The notes beneath the pieces are model-generated. The model was not told where the DNA came from and did not search any database. It saw only the letters and a program-made list of their open reading frames with translations. The position numbers and the translations under genes were made by a program. From assembly GCF_021730395.1 (NCBI RefSeq), contig NC_069376.1:13673001-13737000 (forward strand): a stretch of DNA of 64,000 bases, read 5' to 3'. The DNA is from Mercenaria mercenaria (lineage: Eukaryota > Mollusca > Bivalvia > Venerida > Veneridae). Shown one piece after another: positions 11,747 to 41,765 of the stretch (position 1 is the first letter of the stretch; every line of letters begins with the position of its first letter).

Positions 11747-13296
11747 ACAAGAGGGCCAAGTGGCCCTGGGTCGCTCACCTGATAAGCCAATGAGGCACTA
11801 TGGTTGTAGGAGAACAAGTTAATGACTGAAAATGTTATTTGAACAATTTTGGTAGAGGACCACCCAAGGATCATTCCTGTAAAGTTTCCTTAAATTTGGC
11901 TCAACAGTTTCACAGGAGATAATGGTGCAATATAGGCTCGGCCAACCCGGTTGGGCCCACACCCTCAACATCTCGACCAAAGCAATCCTTGATGAAAATC
12001 ATAATACGCGTTTTTTTCTCCAGGTTCAAATATCATGTCTTCTATTTTTTATGAATTTTTTAAATCAAGAGTTTTCCTATATAAGTCTATGTAAAAACAA
12101 GTATCCCCTGGGGCGGGGACAATCTTGACCCCAGGGCCATGATTTGAACAATCTTGGTAGAGGTCAACTAGATAATGATATACACCAAATATCTAAACTC
12201 TAGCCATTGTAGTTTCAGACAAAAAGATTTTTCAAGATTTCCCTCTATAATTCTATGTAAAACAAGTAGCCCCTGGGGCGGGGCCAATTTTGACTCCAGG
12301 GCCATGATTTGAATAATCTTTGTAGAGGTCCACTAGACAATGCTACATACCAAATATCTAAGCTCTAGTCATTGTGGTTTCAGACAAAAAGATTTTTAAA
12401 GATTTTCCTATATAAGTCTATGTAAAAACAAGTAGTCCCCAGGGTGGGGCCAATTTTGACTGCAGGGCCACGATTTGTATATTCTTGGTAGAGGTCCACT
12501 AGACAATACTACACACCAAATATCTAAACTCTAGCCATTGTAGTTTCAGTCGATTTTAGAACGACATTCGACATTCGATTTCAGAACGACATTGGACAAA
12601 GATTTTCCTATACAAGTCTATGTGAAAAACAAGTAATCCCTGGGGTGGGGCCAGTTTTGACCCTGGGCCATAATTTGAACAAATTTTCTAGAAATTCGGT
12701 GAGGTGTTAAAAAAAAAAAAAAAAAAAAAAAAATTAGCGAAATATGGATGGTCCCTCTATTTCAAAGCCCGAAACTCTGGCCTAAATTATCCGACCCATC
12801 TGATTTTCGAAAGGAACTGAGATCTTTCACCAATCTAACCTGTGACCAAGTTTGGTAAACATGCAAAAATAAATAAAAGCGCTATCGTGAACACAAGGCT
12901 AAAATCTGCAATATTAGCCATTTCAGGGGGCATAACTCCAAGACCCATCGTGCAATATGGCTGGTTTTCGAAAGGAACCGAGATCTAATAGAGATACAAG
13001 TTATGTGCAAGTTTGGTTTAAATCAAATAAGAAATGAAAGCGCTATTGTGAACACAAGCTCTATTGTGCAGATTTTAGCCATTTCAAGGGGGCATAACTC
13101 CAAGACCCATCGTGCAATATGGCTTGATTTCGAAACGAACAGAGATCTAATAGAGATACAAGTTATGTGCAAGTTTGGTTCAATCAAATAAGAAATGAAA
13201 GCGCTATCGTGCACACAAGCTCAATTGTGGACGGACGACGGACGCCGGACGACGGACAAAAGACCATACTAAAAGCTTCACTCAGGTGAACTAAAA
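11747..13296 (+). mobile_element. Tandem-core element 5
   Basis: The head is ACAAGAGGGCCAAGTGGCCC with CTGGGTCGCTCACCTGATAA, a close relative of the head at 7585. There are two kinds of core: about four units of about 155 bp with CCCCTGGGGCGGGG, and from about 12840 about three units of about 120 bp with GAACACAAGCT and CCAAGACCCATCGTGCAATA. A poly-A run lies near 12711-12733. The tail has GGACGACGGACGCCGGACGA and CTTCACTCAGGTGAACT. Confidence 0.8.
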
Positions 13297-13609
13297 ATAA
13301 GGAAAAGATGAATACGTGCCCAAACTATTTGATTTCAACTTTGTCTTCAGTCTTCTTTGTTTCAAACGAAATCCTATTATAATACTGACGTGTCAAGACA
13401 GGCCGGAACTAAAATTTTGACGTCAATGGCCAGGACTTTGTACTTCAGAAAGTCGTGTCGCGTCTTCAGATAGATACACTTTTCTAAGTAAATTGTAAAT
13501 AGTTTATATATACATGTATTAATTTTAGCTGGACTGTGATGAAAGCTGCAAACATATTGGAACCATTCTCGAGACCGCATTTAAATTAAAATAAAATGAT
13601 AATAATAAT

Positions 13610-15345
13610 AACAAGAGCCATGTTAGACATGGCCAATCCCCCCGCCGAGCATATTATAATTGAAGGCTAAAGTTCCTGGCAAGTTAGTGTCTGAAAGTAT
13701 TCATTTTGGGAGAAGCTTTGAAAAACAGTTTAGTAGTGGTCCACATCAGGGGTTTTAAAGATGTGGAAGAAAGAATTATTCAGTGGTGGGGTGGTTTACT
13801 ACTAAATTTTATTAATTTTCATGAACAGTATAGCTGTATGATGTTTTTCTATATGGTTACTGTAAAAAGAAGGAATGGAAAGCTAACAGGGAACAAGAGC
13901 GCCAGAATGTCACAATATATGCCCGTCACAGCAAATTTCTTTACTCTAGCAGCTGTATTTGCAAATGGAATTTTAATTTTGTGGTTGTTAAGTAATCATT
14001 GTAAGTCTTTTGTTTTTCTAAATCCACAAAAAAACTCCTTACCAGGTAGATATGTCTTAAAATACACCTAAAATTGGAAAGTAACATCCAGGTTGTACCA
14101 CAGAAAAGTGGTCTTGTTTTTTTCCCTGTGGTCAATTATAAAAATGTTACAACATAAGTTATTAGTAACAACTAATGGAAGTTAATCTAAAAAAAAAAAA
14201 AAAAAAAAAAAAATTGTAAGTCCACATAAAAGTCTTTACTAGGTAGAGATTGGTCAAAATACACCTCAAAATTGGATGTAGCATGCATGTTGTACTACTG
14301 AAAAGTGGTCTCGATTTTTCCCTACGACTAGTAATGAAAAGGTTACAATAAAAGCTATTTAAAGTAACAACAAAGCGAAGTAATTCTAAAGAAGGGAACT
14401 GCGCATGACACTTCGTCTCATGATGGTGTATAATTGTGCCAAGTTACATCAAAATCCCTCCATGCATGAAGAAGAAATGCTTCGGACAAAGTCATTCTTG
14501 TATCTAAGTGTGACCTTGACCTTAGACCTAGGGACCTGGATCTTGCGCATGACACTCTGTCTCGTGCTAGTGAACATTTGTGCCAAGTTATATCAAAATC
14601 CCTCTATGCATGAAGTAGAAGTGCTCCGGACAAGGTTTTCATTCTTGTATCCTTTGACCTCTAAGTGTGACCTTGACCTTAGAACTAGGGACCTGGTTCT
14701 TGCGCATGACACTCCATCTCGTGGTGGTGAACATTTGTGCCAAGATATATCAAAATCCCTCCATGCATGAAAAAGATATGCTGCGAACAAATTTTTTTAA
14801 GAAATATGATAAAGGGGAATAACTCAAAAAGAAGGCAAGGTAGAGTTATTGTTCTTGCACACTGCACTTCCTCCCGATGTGTTCTGTCAGTGTATGAAGT
14901 TTGAAGAAAATCCCTCCAGTACTTTTGGAGTTATGCTCCGGACAAAATTTTTAAAGAAAATATGATAAAGGGGAATAACTCAAAAAAATAGGCAGGGTAG
15001 AGTTATTTTTCTTGCAGATTGCACTTCCTCCCAATGTGTTCTACCAGTGTATGAAGTTTGAAGAAAATCCCTCCAGTACTTTTGGAGTTATGCTCCGGAC
15101 AATTTTTTTTAAGAAAATATGATAAAGGGGAATAACTCAAAAAATAGGCAAGGTAGAGTTATTGTTCTTGCACACTGCACTTCCTCCCAATGTGTTCTAT
15201 CAGTGTATGAAGTTTGAAGAAAATCCCTCCAGTACTTTTGGAGTTACGCTCCGGACAAAGATCGTTGCGGACGCACGGACGGACGGACGCACGCACGGAC
15301 GGAGAGCATTTCTAATATCCTCTTCGCCTTTGGCGTGGGGATAAA
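13610..15345 (+). mobile_element. Tandem-core element 6, composite
   Basis: The head is ACAAGAGCCATGTTAGACAT with GGCCAATCCCCCCGCC. A second head, AACAAGAGCGCCAGAATGTC, lies near 13893, suggesting an element nested inside or abutting another. The core has units of about 125 bp around TGTGACCTTGACCTTAGA and later units with CTCCAGTACTTTTGGAGTTA. The tail has GGACGGACGGACGCACGCAC and a hairpin TCTTCGCCTTTGGCG. Confidence 0.7.
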
Positions 15346-15363
15346 TAAAAACAGTACTGATGT

Positions 15364-15450
15364 TACATGACGGCGTGATCTTGGCCCAAGGTGGTGTCGA
15401 ACATACGACTCTGGGGTTGAGCGGCACCGTAACCAGTACACCACTCCTAA
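15364..15450 (-). repeat. tRNA-like SINE head
   Basis: On the minus strand: A-box-like TACTGGTTACGG and B-box-like TATGTTCGACACC about 30 nt apart. It folds poorly as a tRNA and is taken as a degraded SINE. Confidence 0.45.
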
Positions 15451-17499
15451 ACACGGTTTAATTTGATACTGGGTGATGTTAGTTTCATGCTTGTTGCCGT
15501 ATTCTTTAACCATGAATTTTTCGGTTTTACCGGCTCAGGCTAAATAACAAAATTATATCATAATATTTAATATTCATTGTCTAAAACACTAGTTTCTGGT
15601 CAATAAATAAATCACAAATTAACTATGATACTAGATACAAGTTACACATTATCGTTTGCATAAACTACATTTGTATTTAAGAAACTGCAAGTTGTGCATA
15701 TGGACTCAAATTTCATTTTTTTTACCTTTTATAAGATCTGTTAGATGCAATTTTGAATAAAAACTCTTTTGAGAAAAAACATTTTCCTATATAAACCGTT
15801 GCTGTTGTAATACTTTATGTAACTTAAAGCAAGTTTAGATGCGACACGTGAAGAGGAAATATCACATATTTTCACGTACACGAGTTTGTAAAGTTAAGCG
15901 AAACACTGGAATCAGTGCAGATTTGAAATATTATTTAAGGGCATTTTATTTTAGTGTTACGTCATAAATCGACATAGAAAAGTTTTATTTCCGCTTTAAT
16001 ATTTATAGGTTATTAGATTTGTATCGTAAATTATGCATGAGTTCTGCGACGGAATAATTTCACGAAAGAATGAGTGCATATTTTTCGATGCAAATCTAAC
16101 ATACATATATATATTAAACTTATAGTTGTTGTGTCTTAAACTCGGCACAGCCTCGTTAAAGCTGCAAATTTAGATGAGCATACATCAAAAACTTATTTAT
16201 AGTCGTGCATAAAGAAGTACAACATATTAGCTAAGTATGGCTATAATTAATCAAATTAAACTGCAAGCCTGCATGTTAATCTAGGCGGAACTCTGGCAAT
16301 TAGCAGTTTCCGTGTGAGCACGTGTTCTCGTGTTCTACGACAGTGATCTATTACTTTCAGTATCGTACAACACATGTCGAAATCGTGTTCGGAGAAAATT
16401 CTGTCGAATGAATCAATTTCACTACGGGTCCCTTACTTTTAACAACGATTTTTGCAAACATTAACCTTAAATGATTTTTCAAATATGTTCTCAAAAAAGA
16501 ACTTCTTTATTCATAACTTTAAAAATGACACGTACATTGAGTGTTCAAGTTCTTTATGAGTGATGCCCAGTACAACATATCCTGAATTCACAATATATGT
16601 GTGCATAGATATGGGGGCACATATCTAGGTAACTATATCTGGATAATACTGTAAACTTTCTACTTTCTAAACTTTCTATTTTTGTTCTTGAAAATGCTTT
16701 AGCGCAAAATTTTGCGTTTATGCTTGAAACTGCCACGAGACGCGTGTTAGCTATCAAGGTAATACTCAAAACTTTCCAGAAAAGTTGTGTTTTCTACTAC
16801 ATCATCACAATTAATTATCTTTTCTAGATATGCTTTTTGTTTCCAGGAAACTTTACGCTATTCCAGAAAAGCTCAAAATATCAAGATAATTTTCTAAAGT
16901 ATATACACAGCTATCTTGCTAATAAATGGCAGCCGTGGACACGTGCGTATACCTTTTATAGATAATAAAGTAAATTATCGCAATAATATTTCCAGGAAAC
17001 TTCCAAATATTGACGTAATCTTTTTAGAAAAAAATGAAGATATTTTTTATTAAGTATCGCGATAGCTGCCTAGCTATCTCGTGGCACAAATATGCAACCA
17101 TATATATGGAATAATATAGCCTATACATAGGATGTTTCCAACTAATACTTTACTTTGAATTTTGTCATACAGCAAAAAAAAAAAGCAAGACACACGTGCC
17201 TTTCATCTTTTAAATGCATCATCACGTGATCTTATTGCCAGTTTTTTAGTTCAACTTCTTACACGATTGTGTTAGACAAAAATCTCAGGATTTCCGTTAT
17301 ACACAGAGGCGCATGAAATATCTTTACATTCGGACAAGTAGACAGACCACATTTACAACAAAAACACATAATTATGTTGTTCATGTGTAAGGTAAGTATG
17401 TACGTATTCCCGCTTAGTATGAAGTAATATAGATTAAGTTTCGACAATGTCTTAAATATTCATCACTTCGTGTTATTTAAATGGATCGCCGTTATTTCT
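15451..17499. other. No gene seen; downstream flank of TTC38
   Basis: AT-rich sequence. Between about 16780 and 17060 there are partial repeats of TTTCCAGGAAACTT. The part next to 17500 should hold the 3' UTR of the minus-strand TTC38 gene; no close AATAAA was found on that strand. Confidence 0.5.
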
Positions 17500-34721
<17,222 letters not shown>

Positions 34722-35452
34722 CGTTCCACAATTTAACTAGGACACACAACGTTAAGTCATGCGTACCAATATTCACCCTTTGGAAGCATGAACGTTTCAC
34801 ATTAAACTAGAATCACTGTATGGTAACTACGCCATTGAATACGGGCTGCTCCGAGCAAAAAGAAAGACAATAACTTCCAAGTAAGGTAACTATTTAATAG
34901 TCAACACGTTATATAAGAACGTGGCCTCTTCAAACTAATACCTTGCAGTAGAATATGCATTACTTTACTAACTAAAATGTATAGATCTATAATGTATAGA
35001 AAAAGCGTAAAAAATGTTCGTTTCTGGTATCCCGACCTACCCTAGATTTTTGGCTCGACCCTAAATGTTGTTTTTCTTTTTTGCCTTGGAGATTTTTTTT
35101 TTTCAAATTTTGAGAAAAAGTTGCAAAACTGCACTTGTTCTGCTTTAAACATGGTCAGTGATGTTAGAAGTCAGCTTACTGATGCTCTAAAGGTATAACC
35201 CCCTTATTTGTATTCATCTTTTGACACAAAAATGATTTCCGAAAAGTCCCACTTAATAAAAAAAAATCATAAAAAAAAAACAAAAACAAAAAAAAAAAAC
35301 AAAACAAACAAATTCCGACCTACCTATCCTAATTATTTTGAGCATGTTACACGAAACAAAGAATTTGTTTTAGGCCTAACGTAGAAACAAACAAACAAGA
35401 AGTTTGGCGTCGCCTGAGCAAAACGAGCACTGGGGACTGTAGATATGGACAC
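34722..35452. other. No gene seen; upstream flank of TTC38 distal first exon
   Basis: AT-rich with A-rich runs around 35265-35310. The promoter of TTC38 may lie here, but I see no clear TATA or initiator. Confidence 0.4.
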
Positions 35453-35563
35453 TTACTCACGCTAAAGCTGTGAGTAAATTAATTATTCTCTTATCTCAAT
35501 TAACTAATAACATAAAACCAAAACATGAATAGGTTTAAGGTATATATTTGGCAGCAAATATCG
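35453..35563 (-). repeat. Split direct repeat B2 (outer 3' end)
   Basis: 111 bp starting TTACTCACGCTAAAGCTGTG on the plus strand and ending TTTGGCAGCAAATATCG. Identical to B1 at 36091-36201. Confidence 0.93.
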
Positions 35564-35907
35564 CGAACAATGTACCGCGGAGTAAATATTCAACAATACA
35601 AGATGTCAAATTTATGTTGTCCTCGACAGTGCCCTCGTCTCTTGGGATGACTTTGTGCGATTGTAAAAATCTGAAACGACACTAATATAAATGTGAAAAT
35701 CATGTTAACATATAGATGCTATAAAATGAAATACCTATTTTACATCTATTGTGCTACAAAGCAATATATTTAAAATTAAACATTTCACTTTAAAATATGG
35801 AAGTCATAATGACAACTAAATGGATGTTAAGGCGGTTCCCTTCTTAAGAGTTGAAAGCCTCGAACAAATTTACCAAATTATCAAATTTAACTGGGAGGGA
35901 GGGTGGG

Positions 35908-36092
35908 CATAAACGTATGTTTGCTGCCAAATTTTAACCTCGAGTGGAGATAAAGCGCGAAAAAACCTATATATACTGGCAGAATTGCACGAAATGTTCG
36001 TGCAAAAGCCCGCCAAAACATATACAATAGAAACCAATGAAGTATAAAACTAATGAAGGATACTTAATTTCGAAGCGATAATAATTACATTT
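35908..36092 (-). repeat. Split direct repeat A2 (internal)
   Basis: 185 bp starting CATAAACGTATGTTTGCTGC on the plus strand and ending AATAATTACATTT. Identical to A1 at 42308-42492. It abuts B1 with a shared TT. Confidence 0.93.
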
Positions 36093-36201
36093 ACTCACGC
36101 TAAAGCTGTGAGTAAATTAATTATTCTCTTATCTCAATTAACTAATAACATAAAACCAAAACATGAATAGGTTTAAGGTATATATTTGGCAGCAAATATC
36201 G
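36091..36201 (-). repeat. Split direct repeat B1 (internal)
   Basis: Second copy of the 111-bp B repeat, directly joined to A2. The B1-A2 junction resembles the joined ends expected of a circle (ACATTT|ACTCACG). Confidence 0.93.
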
Positions 36202-36774
36202 AGCAAACAAAGAGAGTAATAAAATTTATATTTAAAATATACTTATACGGATACAATTACCATAACCATTCCATGTTGTCTCCTTTAAGTATCAAATTTC
36301 GTCTAGATGATAATTTTGTTCCCATATAGACTTCAATCGACAGAAAATGAAGACTTCCAGCACAAACGCTGTATCTTTACTGTTTATGAAATTAGTTTCG
36401 TCTGAAATAGACTGTGAAACACCATTGAAACAAAATGACCGACTAAGCATTTTAATATATTGACAATGAAATGATGCCGTATACAAGTTCAAAAAATCAA
36501 TTGTCAAAACTTACAAAATAAAAAAGCGGTTGAATCAGAAACTATTAAAAACACGAGATATTAGACCAAAGAATCATTTTAAATGTTTTTAATTTTATCT
36601 ATAACAAATAAAGAATCAACTTTTTGCAGAATATTCATAATTACATGACTTATAAAAAAGGCACCTCTTTAATATTGTACACTAAATTGTACTGTTGGTT
36701 AAATATTTTTCAATGCATATGATGAAAATTGTTATATATACTGAAAAAAGTAAAAAATGAATATTTAAGCATAC

Positions 36775-37345
36775 CACTAATTGCTGAGCACAAAGCAGCT
36801 GTGACCATCCACCACTTGCAGAGCACACAAGAAGTGATGACATTCCGTCACCACGTGGCATTCCGCCACTTGCAGAGCACAATTTGGTGACATTCCGTCA
36901 CTTGCAGAGCACATAAAAATTAAGTAGCATTCCGCCACTTGCAGAGCAAAAATTGGTGACATTCCATCACCACGTGGCATTCCGCCACTTGCAGAGCACA
37001 TAAAAAAGAAGAGTAGCATTCCGCCACTTGCAGAGCACAAAAAATGGTGACATTCCATCACCACGTGGCATTCGGCCACTGCAGAGCACATAAAATATGA
37101 GTAGCATTCCGCCACTTGCAGAGCACAAAAAATGGTGACATTCCATCACCACGTGGTATACCGCCACTCGCAGAGCACATAAATGAAAGGTAGCATTCAG
37201 ACACATGCAGAACACAAAGTGGTAACATTCCGCCGCCATGTGGCATTCCGCCACTAGCACAGCACCAAAACAAAAAGAAAGAAAAAGAAATAGGTGACAT
37301 TCCGACAGAGCACATACAAAGTGTTACTCCGTTACTTGCAGAGCA
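36775..37345 (-). repeat. Minisatellite inside the YR retrotransposon
   Basis: Units built on CATTCCGCCACTTGCAGAGC + ACA alternate with TGGTGACATTCCATCACCAC + GTGG, giving a composite period of about 90 bp, about six times. Minus-strand open frames here (CSASGGM-type) are products of the repeat. Confidence 0.9.
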
Positions 37346-37611
37346 TAAGTAATGACAACATTTAGTCGTCATGTAAGAACTGCCTCTTGCGAACACGCAC
37401 AAAAAAGCTATGAAACTGAATCTATTACGTCGAATCAAATGAATCATGAAACAAGAAATAGCTTTTAGTTCATTATATTCTAATAGAAATAATGGAAATA
37501 TTAATTATTTGAAAATATCATTGATCTATTTTCAAAACACATTCTCTCTAATACAAATACAATGTTAATTCTACATAGCAATCACTTATCACACACAAGA
37601 TAAGTACATGT

Positions 37612-38600
37612 TTATAAGTCTAAGTTCAAAGAGACTGAGAGACGGTCTTTAAGAGTGTCTTTTACATATCCGTCCCTAGCTGAAACAGATTTCCATCTCC
37701 CATGTCTCTGCCACAATCTCTCTGAGGTATTGTTGTTAGCTGAAACACTAGCAGCACCAGAACGAAAGCTATGTAAACTATACCGAGAAGGATCAAGACC
37801 TAACTTTGCAATCCTGTCTTTAAACAAGCCACGTACAGAGGAGTAAGAAAGTGGATTGGTTGATTTTTTACGCAAATAGTATTTATGTTTAGTTTTACAA
37901 AAGTGCACTTGTCTAAATATGAATTCTTTTGATTCTGGTTTTATTTCAGCTTCCAACAAGTACCTCTCGAGAATTAAAACGGGACAGGAGAAATGCCCCG
38001 TACGAGCAATAACAGCAGTGTTTCCGTCCCTTAAAACATCAGTCTTTGATTTTTCTACGAAGATTTCACAATGCGTGTCAAAGAATTGAATGTCTGATCT
38101 TTTGATATTCAAAGATTCACTAAAACGAAAAAATCCTGCGAATGTCAAAACAAATAAACACGTTAATCTCAAGTCTAACAAGGAACTGTTCTCAGCAGCA
38201 AAGTGCGTGATAAACTGTTTTAAAATATCTGTGGTAATAGGCTCCTTCTTGCTAATAGGCTTTGAAGCAATTCTTATGCAACCGTTTAAACATAATTTTA
38301 GCCACTCATCGGTACAAGGATTTAATGAAAACGACAAATTATGCGCCCAATTAATAGCATAAAAAATAGAATTTAGTTTAGATTTACTACACAAATGTTC
38401 GCCTTGAATAGTAGACACTAAATGGAGAAGCGGGTAAATTTGAAAGTTTCATTTTTTCGCACCACTTACTAAAATTCTTGAAGGCGAGAGAATAATTCCG
38501 TGTTGTGGATGGTTCCTTCCCACGTATACATGCTTCTTTAACTGCTGAGAACAGGTCTGGTTGAACGAATTTCGAATGTCTTCTAACATCATTCACCTCT
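37612..38600 (-). pseudogene. Tyrosine recombinase region of the YR retrotransposon (fossil)
   Basis: It encodes a phage-integrase-like tyrosine recombinase. Seen in the translation: an arm-type segment with NYSLAFKNFSKWCEKMKL, the first catalytic Arg region GFFRFSESL, the HSFRSGAA motif (H-x-x-R), the HGRW motif and a candidate nucleophile Tyr in RDGYVKD. The R-H-R-Y set is thus recognisable. In DIRS-order elements this enzyme replaces the integrase. Part of a broken element, so no active protein is claimed. Confidence 0.85.
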
Positions 38601-38795
38601 CAGTATTAAACAAACCTGTAATATTGCATTTAAAATGTTTGTGATATATGAAACAATTACACGAAAGGACATATTCAATCATTGAAGATTTTGAAAAACA
38701 TGACTAATTACATAAATAAGTATAAATATACTAGCATAAATGTCTCGTGAAATATTCTAAAGCAATCGTTGTGTTAAAAGCTGCTACACTTTCAT

Positions 38796-41048
38796 TTAAA
38801 CACATTCCATTCTTATTACAAGTACTTTACTGGTGAAGCTAGGTGAACCAAAAATCGATTCTTTGTTACGACGTTGCATATAAATACCCTCTGGATTATC
38901 AAATAAGAGAATATCAGAAATGTAGTCCTTGAATAAACTTCTGTCTGAAAATACAAGAGGAAAAAATGGACTTGAAGGCCAGTAAGGAGCTACTATAGTT
39001 CCTTTTGCCTTACAGTGTAACAAAAAATTCAGGGTTTTTGGAATCAAATAAACTGGTGGAACCAACCAGTTATTATCCTCTTTCCATGATACTGAAAATG
39101 CGTCTACGGCCTCTGTACTTGGGGACCAAAACAAAGAATTGTAGCGGGGTAACTTGAAATTATAATCATTAGCAAAACGATCAACATCATGCGGACCGAA
39201 TATACTATCAATGAATTCAAAAAATTCAGGAGTTACTCCATAGTCATCATAATCTATGAATCTACTTAATTCATCTGCACGCGTATTACTAGACCTACTG
39301 ATCCATTTTGGTTCGATGGAAATACCATTAATAGCACACACTGTAAAAATCTCCAACGCCAAAGTCTGTAATTCAACATTCATACTACCTTTCTGAATAA
39401 TTTGTACACAGTTTTTACTATCTGTATTCCATATGACATGCTTGCCTGCCAGCTGATCTTTGAATGAACATAGTGAGAAGTTAATAACTAACAATTCTCT
39501 GAATGTAGAACTGCGAGATTTCTCAGATTCAGACCAAACTTTATGAGCTATGGCATTATCGCATTCTATGTAAGCCGCACCGCCAGTTGCTGAGGCATCT
39601 GAATACACAATGCGAGATGGTAAATATTCTTGGAAAAGCTTTTTACTAAAACTGGAGGAAAAACATTTTCCCAAATTTTGGCAAGTAAAACAATCTGATA
39701 TATCTAAGGTTCGATCCCACGTGACCCTTGATTCAATTTTACTAAAAAGAATTTTAGTTTGTAACAAGCACACATTACCAAGGACTGGTGCCATAGAGAT
39801 GATTTTTCCGGACAGCTGCGCCAACTTTCTTGCGGACGAATACGGAAAAGCTTGTAATAGTTTAGTGAGACAGTCTACAGTATTTTCAATCCGCCTGAGA
39901 GGGAAAACGTAAACGTGCTGACTTAAGATCTAAGACTAAGCCAAGCCATTCTAAGCATTCAACTGGAAGAAAAATAGACTTCTCCAGATTAACTAAAAAC
40001 CCAGCTTGCTTTAAAGTGCTAAGTACAAAATTCGCATCAGCCTGCGCTAAATCAAAAGTTGCATTTATTCCCCAACCATCATCTAAGAAAATAACAATTC
40101 TTAGACCACTCGACCGCCAAAATTTTACAAGAGGGCGTAGACCTTTAGTAAAGATATAAGGCGCTGACGATAATCCAAATGGGAGTACAGAAAAGACAAA
40201 ATATTTGTTTTTTTCCGTTGAAAGGCCAAGGGAAAAACCCCCGTGTGTATGGTGTATGGGCTTAACAGAGAAATGATGGTAAACCCGAAGTCAAGTCAAA
40301 TTTATATAATAAAGCCACCAGGCATTAAATATTCTTTTGCAACCTTAAAATCTTCAAATTTAACCTTCCGCTTTTTAACATACGAATTCAAAACACTTAG
40401 GTCTAAAATCAAGCGCTTTTTTTCCCGAAGTATTATTTGAAGCTACTGAAAGAGGATTTACATTTTGCGGCACAAACGGGACTTCGTACACACATTTTCT
40501 TTTTTATTAGTTGGTCAATTGTATTCTCTACAAAGTCTTGATTTTTTAAAGCAGAAGCGTTATTTTTCATAACGAAAGGAGGAGGTTTAGTAGTAAAAGG
40601 TATAACATAGCCGTCTTGTATAATAGATAGAATGTCAGTATCCGCCTTAATAGTATCTTTCCAAAATGAAAAACAGTCTTTTAATCGGCCCTTTACCGAG
40701 GCATCTGATACGGTAAGCGAACTTTCAATTGATTTACAGAAGAGTGTGTGAAAATCTATATTATCGTCTGATAAATTATCTGACAAGAGCAAGTACTTAT
40801 CGTCCTCACATTGAAAATCACTGGCATTGCTTATCTGCTGATTGGGGCTTGTTCGTTGTGGTCTCTGATGAGGTGACTGGACCTGACGGCAGTCGCGAGA
40901 AGTTACTTCCCATGGGTCCTGTAAAGGTTGCGTTCTGCGCAAGTGATGGCTGTAACCTTGCTGCGCAACCGGAAGCGAAATGACCGGAGTTCCCACATAA
41001 GAAGCAGACGACTTCTCTTTGGATAAACCTTCCTTGCTGTCCCGCCAT
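38796..41048 (-). pseudogene. Zinc knuckle, reverse transcriptase and RNase H region (fossil)
   Basis: In sense order: a CCHC zinc knuckle CFLCGNSGHFASGC near 40960-41010, RT sequence with a FLDDGWG-type catalytic block near 40070-40100, an RNase H domain (YSDASATGGAAY, FRELLVINF, WNTDSKN), then a DIRS-typical block with DRFANDYNFKLPRYNSLFW and VDAFSVSW. The frames are interrupted; breaks are not itemised. Confidence 0.85.
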
Positions 41049-41277
41049 GGTAGGTCTTCCTGTAGTCTTCCGAAAACTTCGAAAAGACTAATAGAAATAT
41101 TTTGATATGAATATTAATGAACATTACTAAAATAAGTAAAATTAGAAACACATTTAAAAGTTCAAATTTAATAGATTTGTTTTTGTTTAATTAACGAGAA
41201 TTGATAAAGCTTAAAAACAAATATCATAAAATACATCAAAATGTATAAAACGATGACAAAATGTCTTAATTTACATT

Positions 41278-41316
<39 letters not shown>

Positions 41317-41639
41317 ACTTTGTAAAAAGACAATTTATCGTAATCATTTTATAAGTATGTAATATTTGTGAAAATGCAATATTACCATATGCAAATTACC
41401 TTGATTCTCGTATTTCATATTATTCCCTATAAACAGCTCACGTACAGTATACAACTACACAAATGGGCTTTTTTCAAATATAAAAGGTTGTTATAACATC
41501 ATAACATGACTTTGAACAAACAGATAAAATAAAATTAGAATCAGTAGTTTTACATAAATCTAAAATCTATAGTTCTTAAAAATAACTTTAGTCTAAAAAT
41601 ATATAAGTAAACAACAACAAAAAAAATTAAATAAAGGAA

Positions 41640-41728
41640 TTTGGCGGACAGACGTAGATTCGATCTTAAGACCTCTACGTTGCGAGTCGGGCGCGTTACC
41701 TCTAGACCACTGACTCTACCGGACAAAA
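41640..41728 (-). repeat. tRNA-like piece inside the retrotransposon
   Basis: On the minus strand: A-box-like AGTGGTCTAGAGG and B-box-like AGATCGAATCT about 35 nt apart. Probably a SINE head that entered the element or a progenitor. A 38-nt T run lies at 41283-41315 nearby. Confidence 0.5.
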
Positions 41729-41765
41729 TGTGTTAAAGCAATAAATAAGTTATTTTACCTTACAT

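Noticed and set aside
36682-37447. Set of minus-strand frames rich in CSASGGM
   Set aside because: They read through the minisatellite in the 3' part of the YR retrotransposon.
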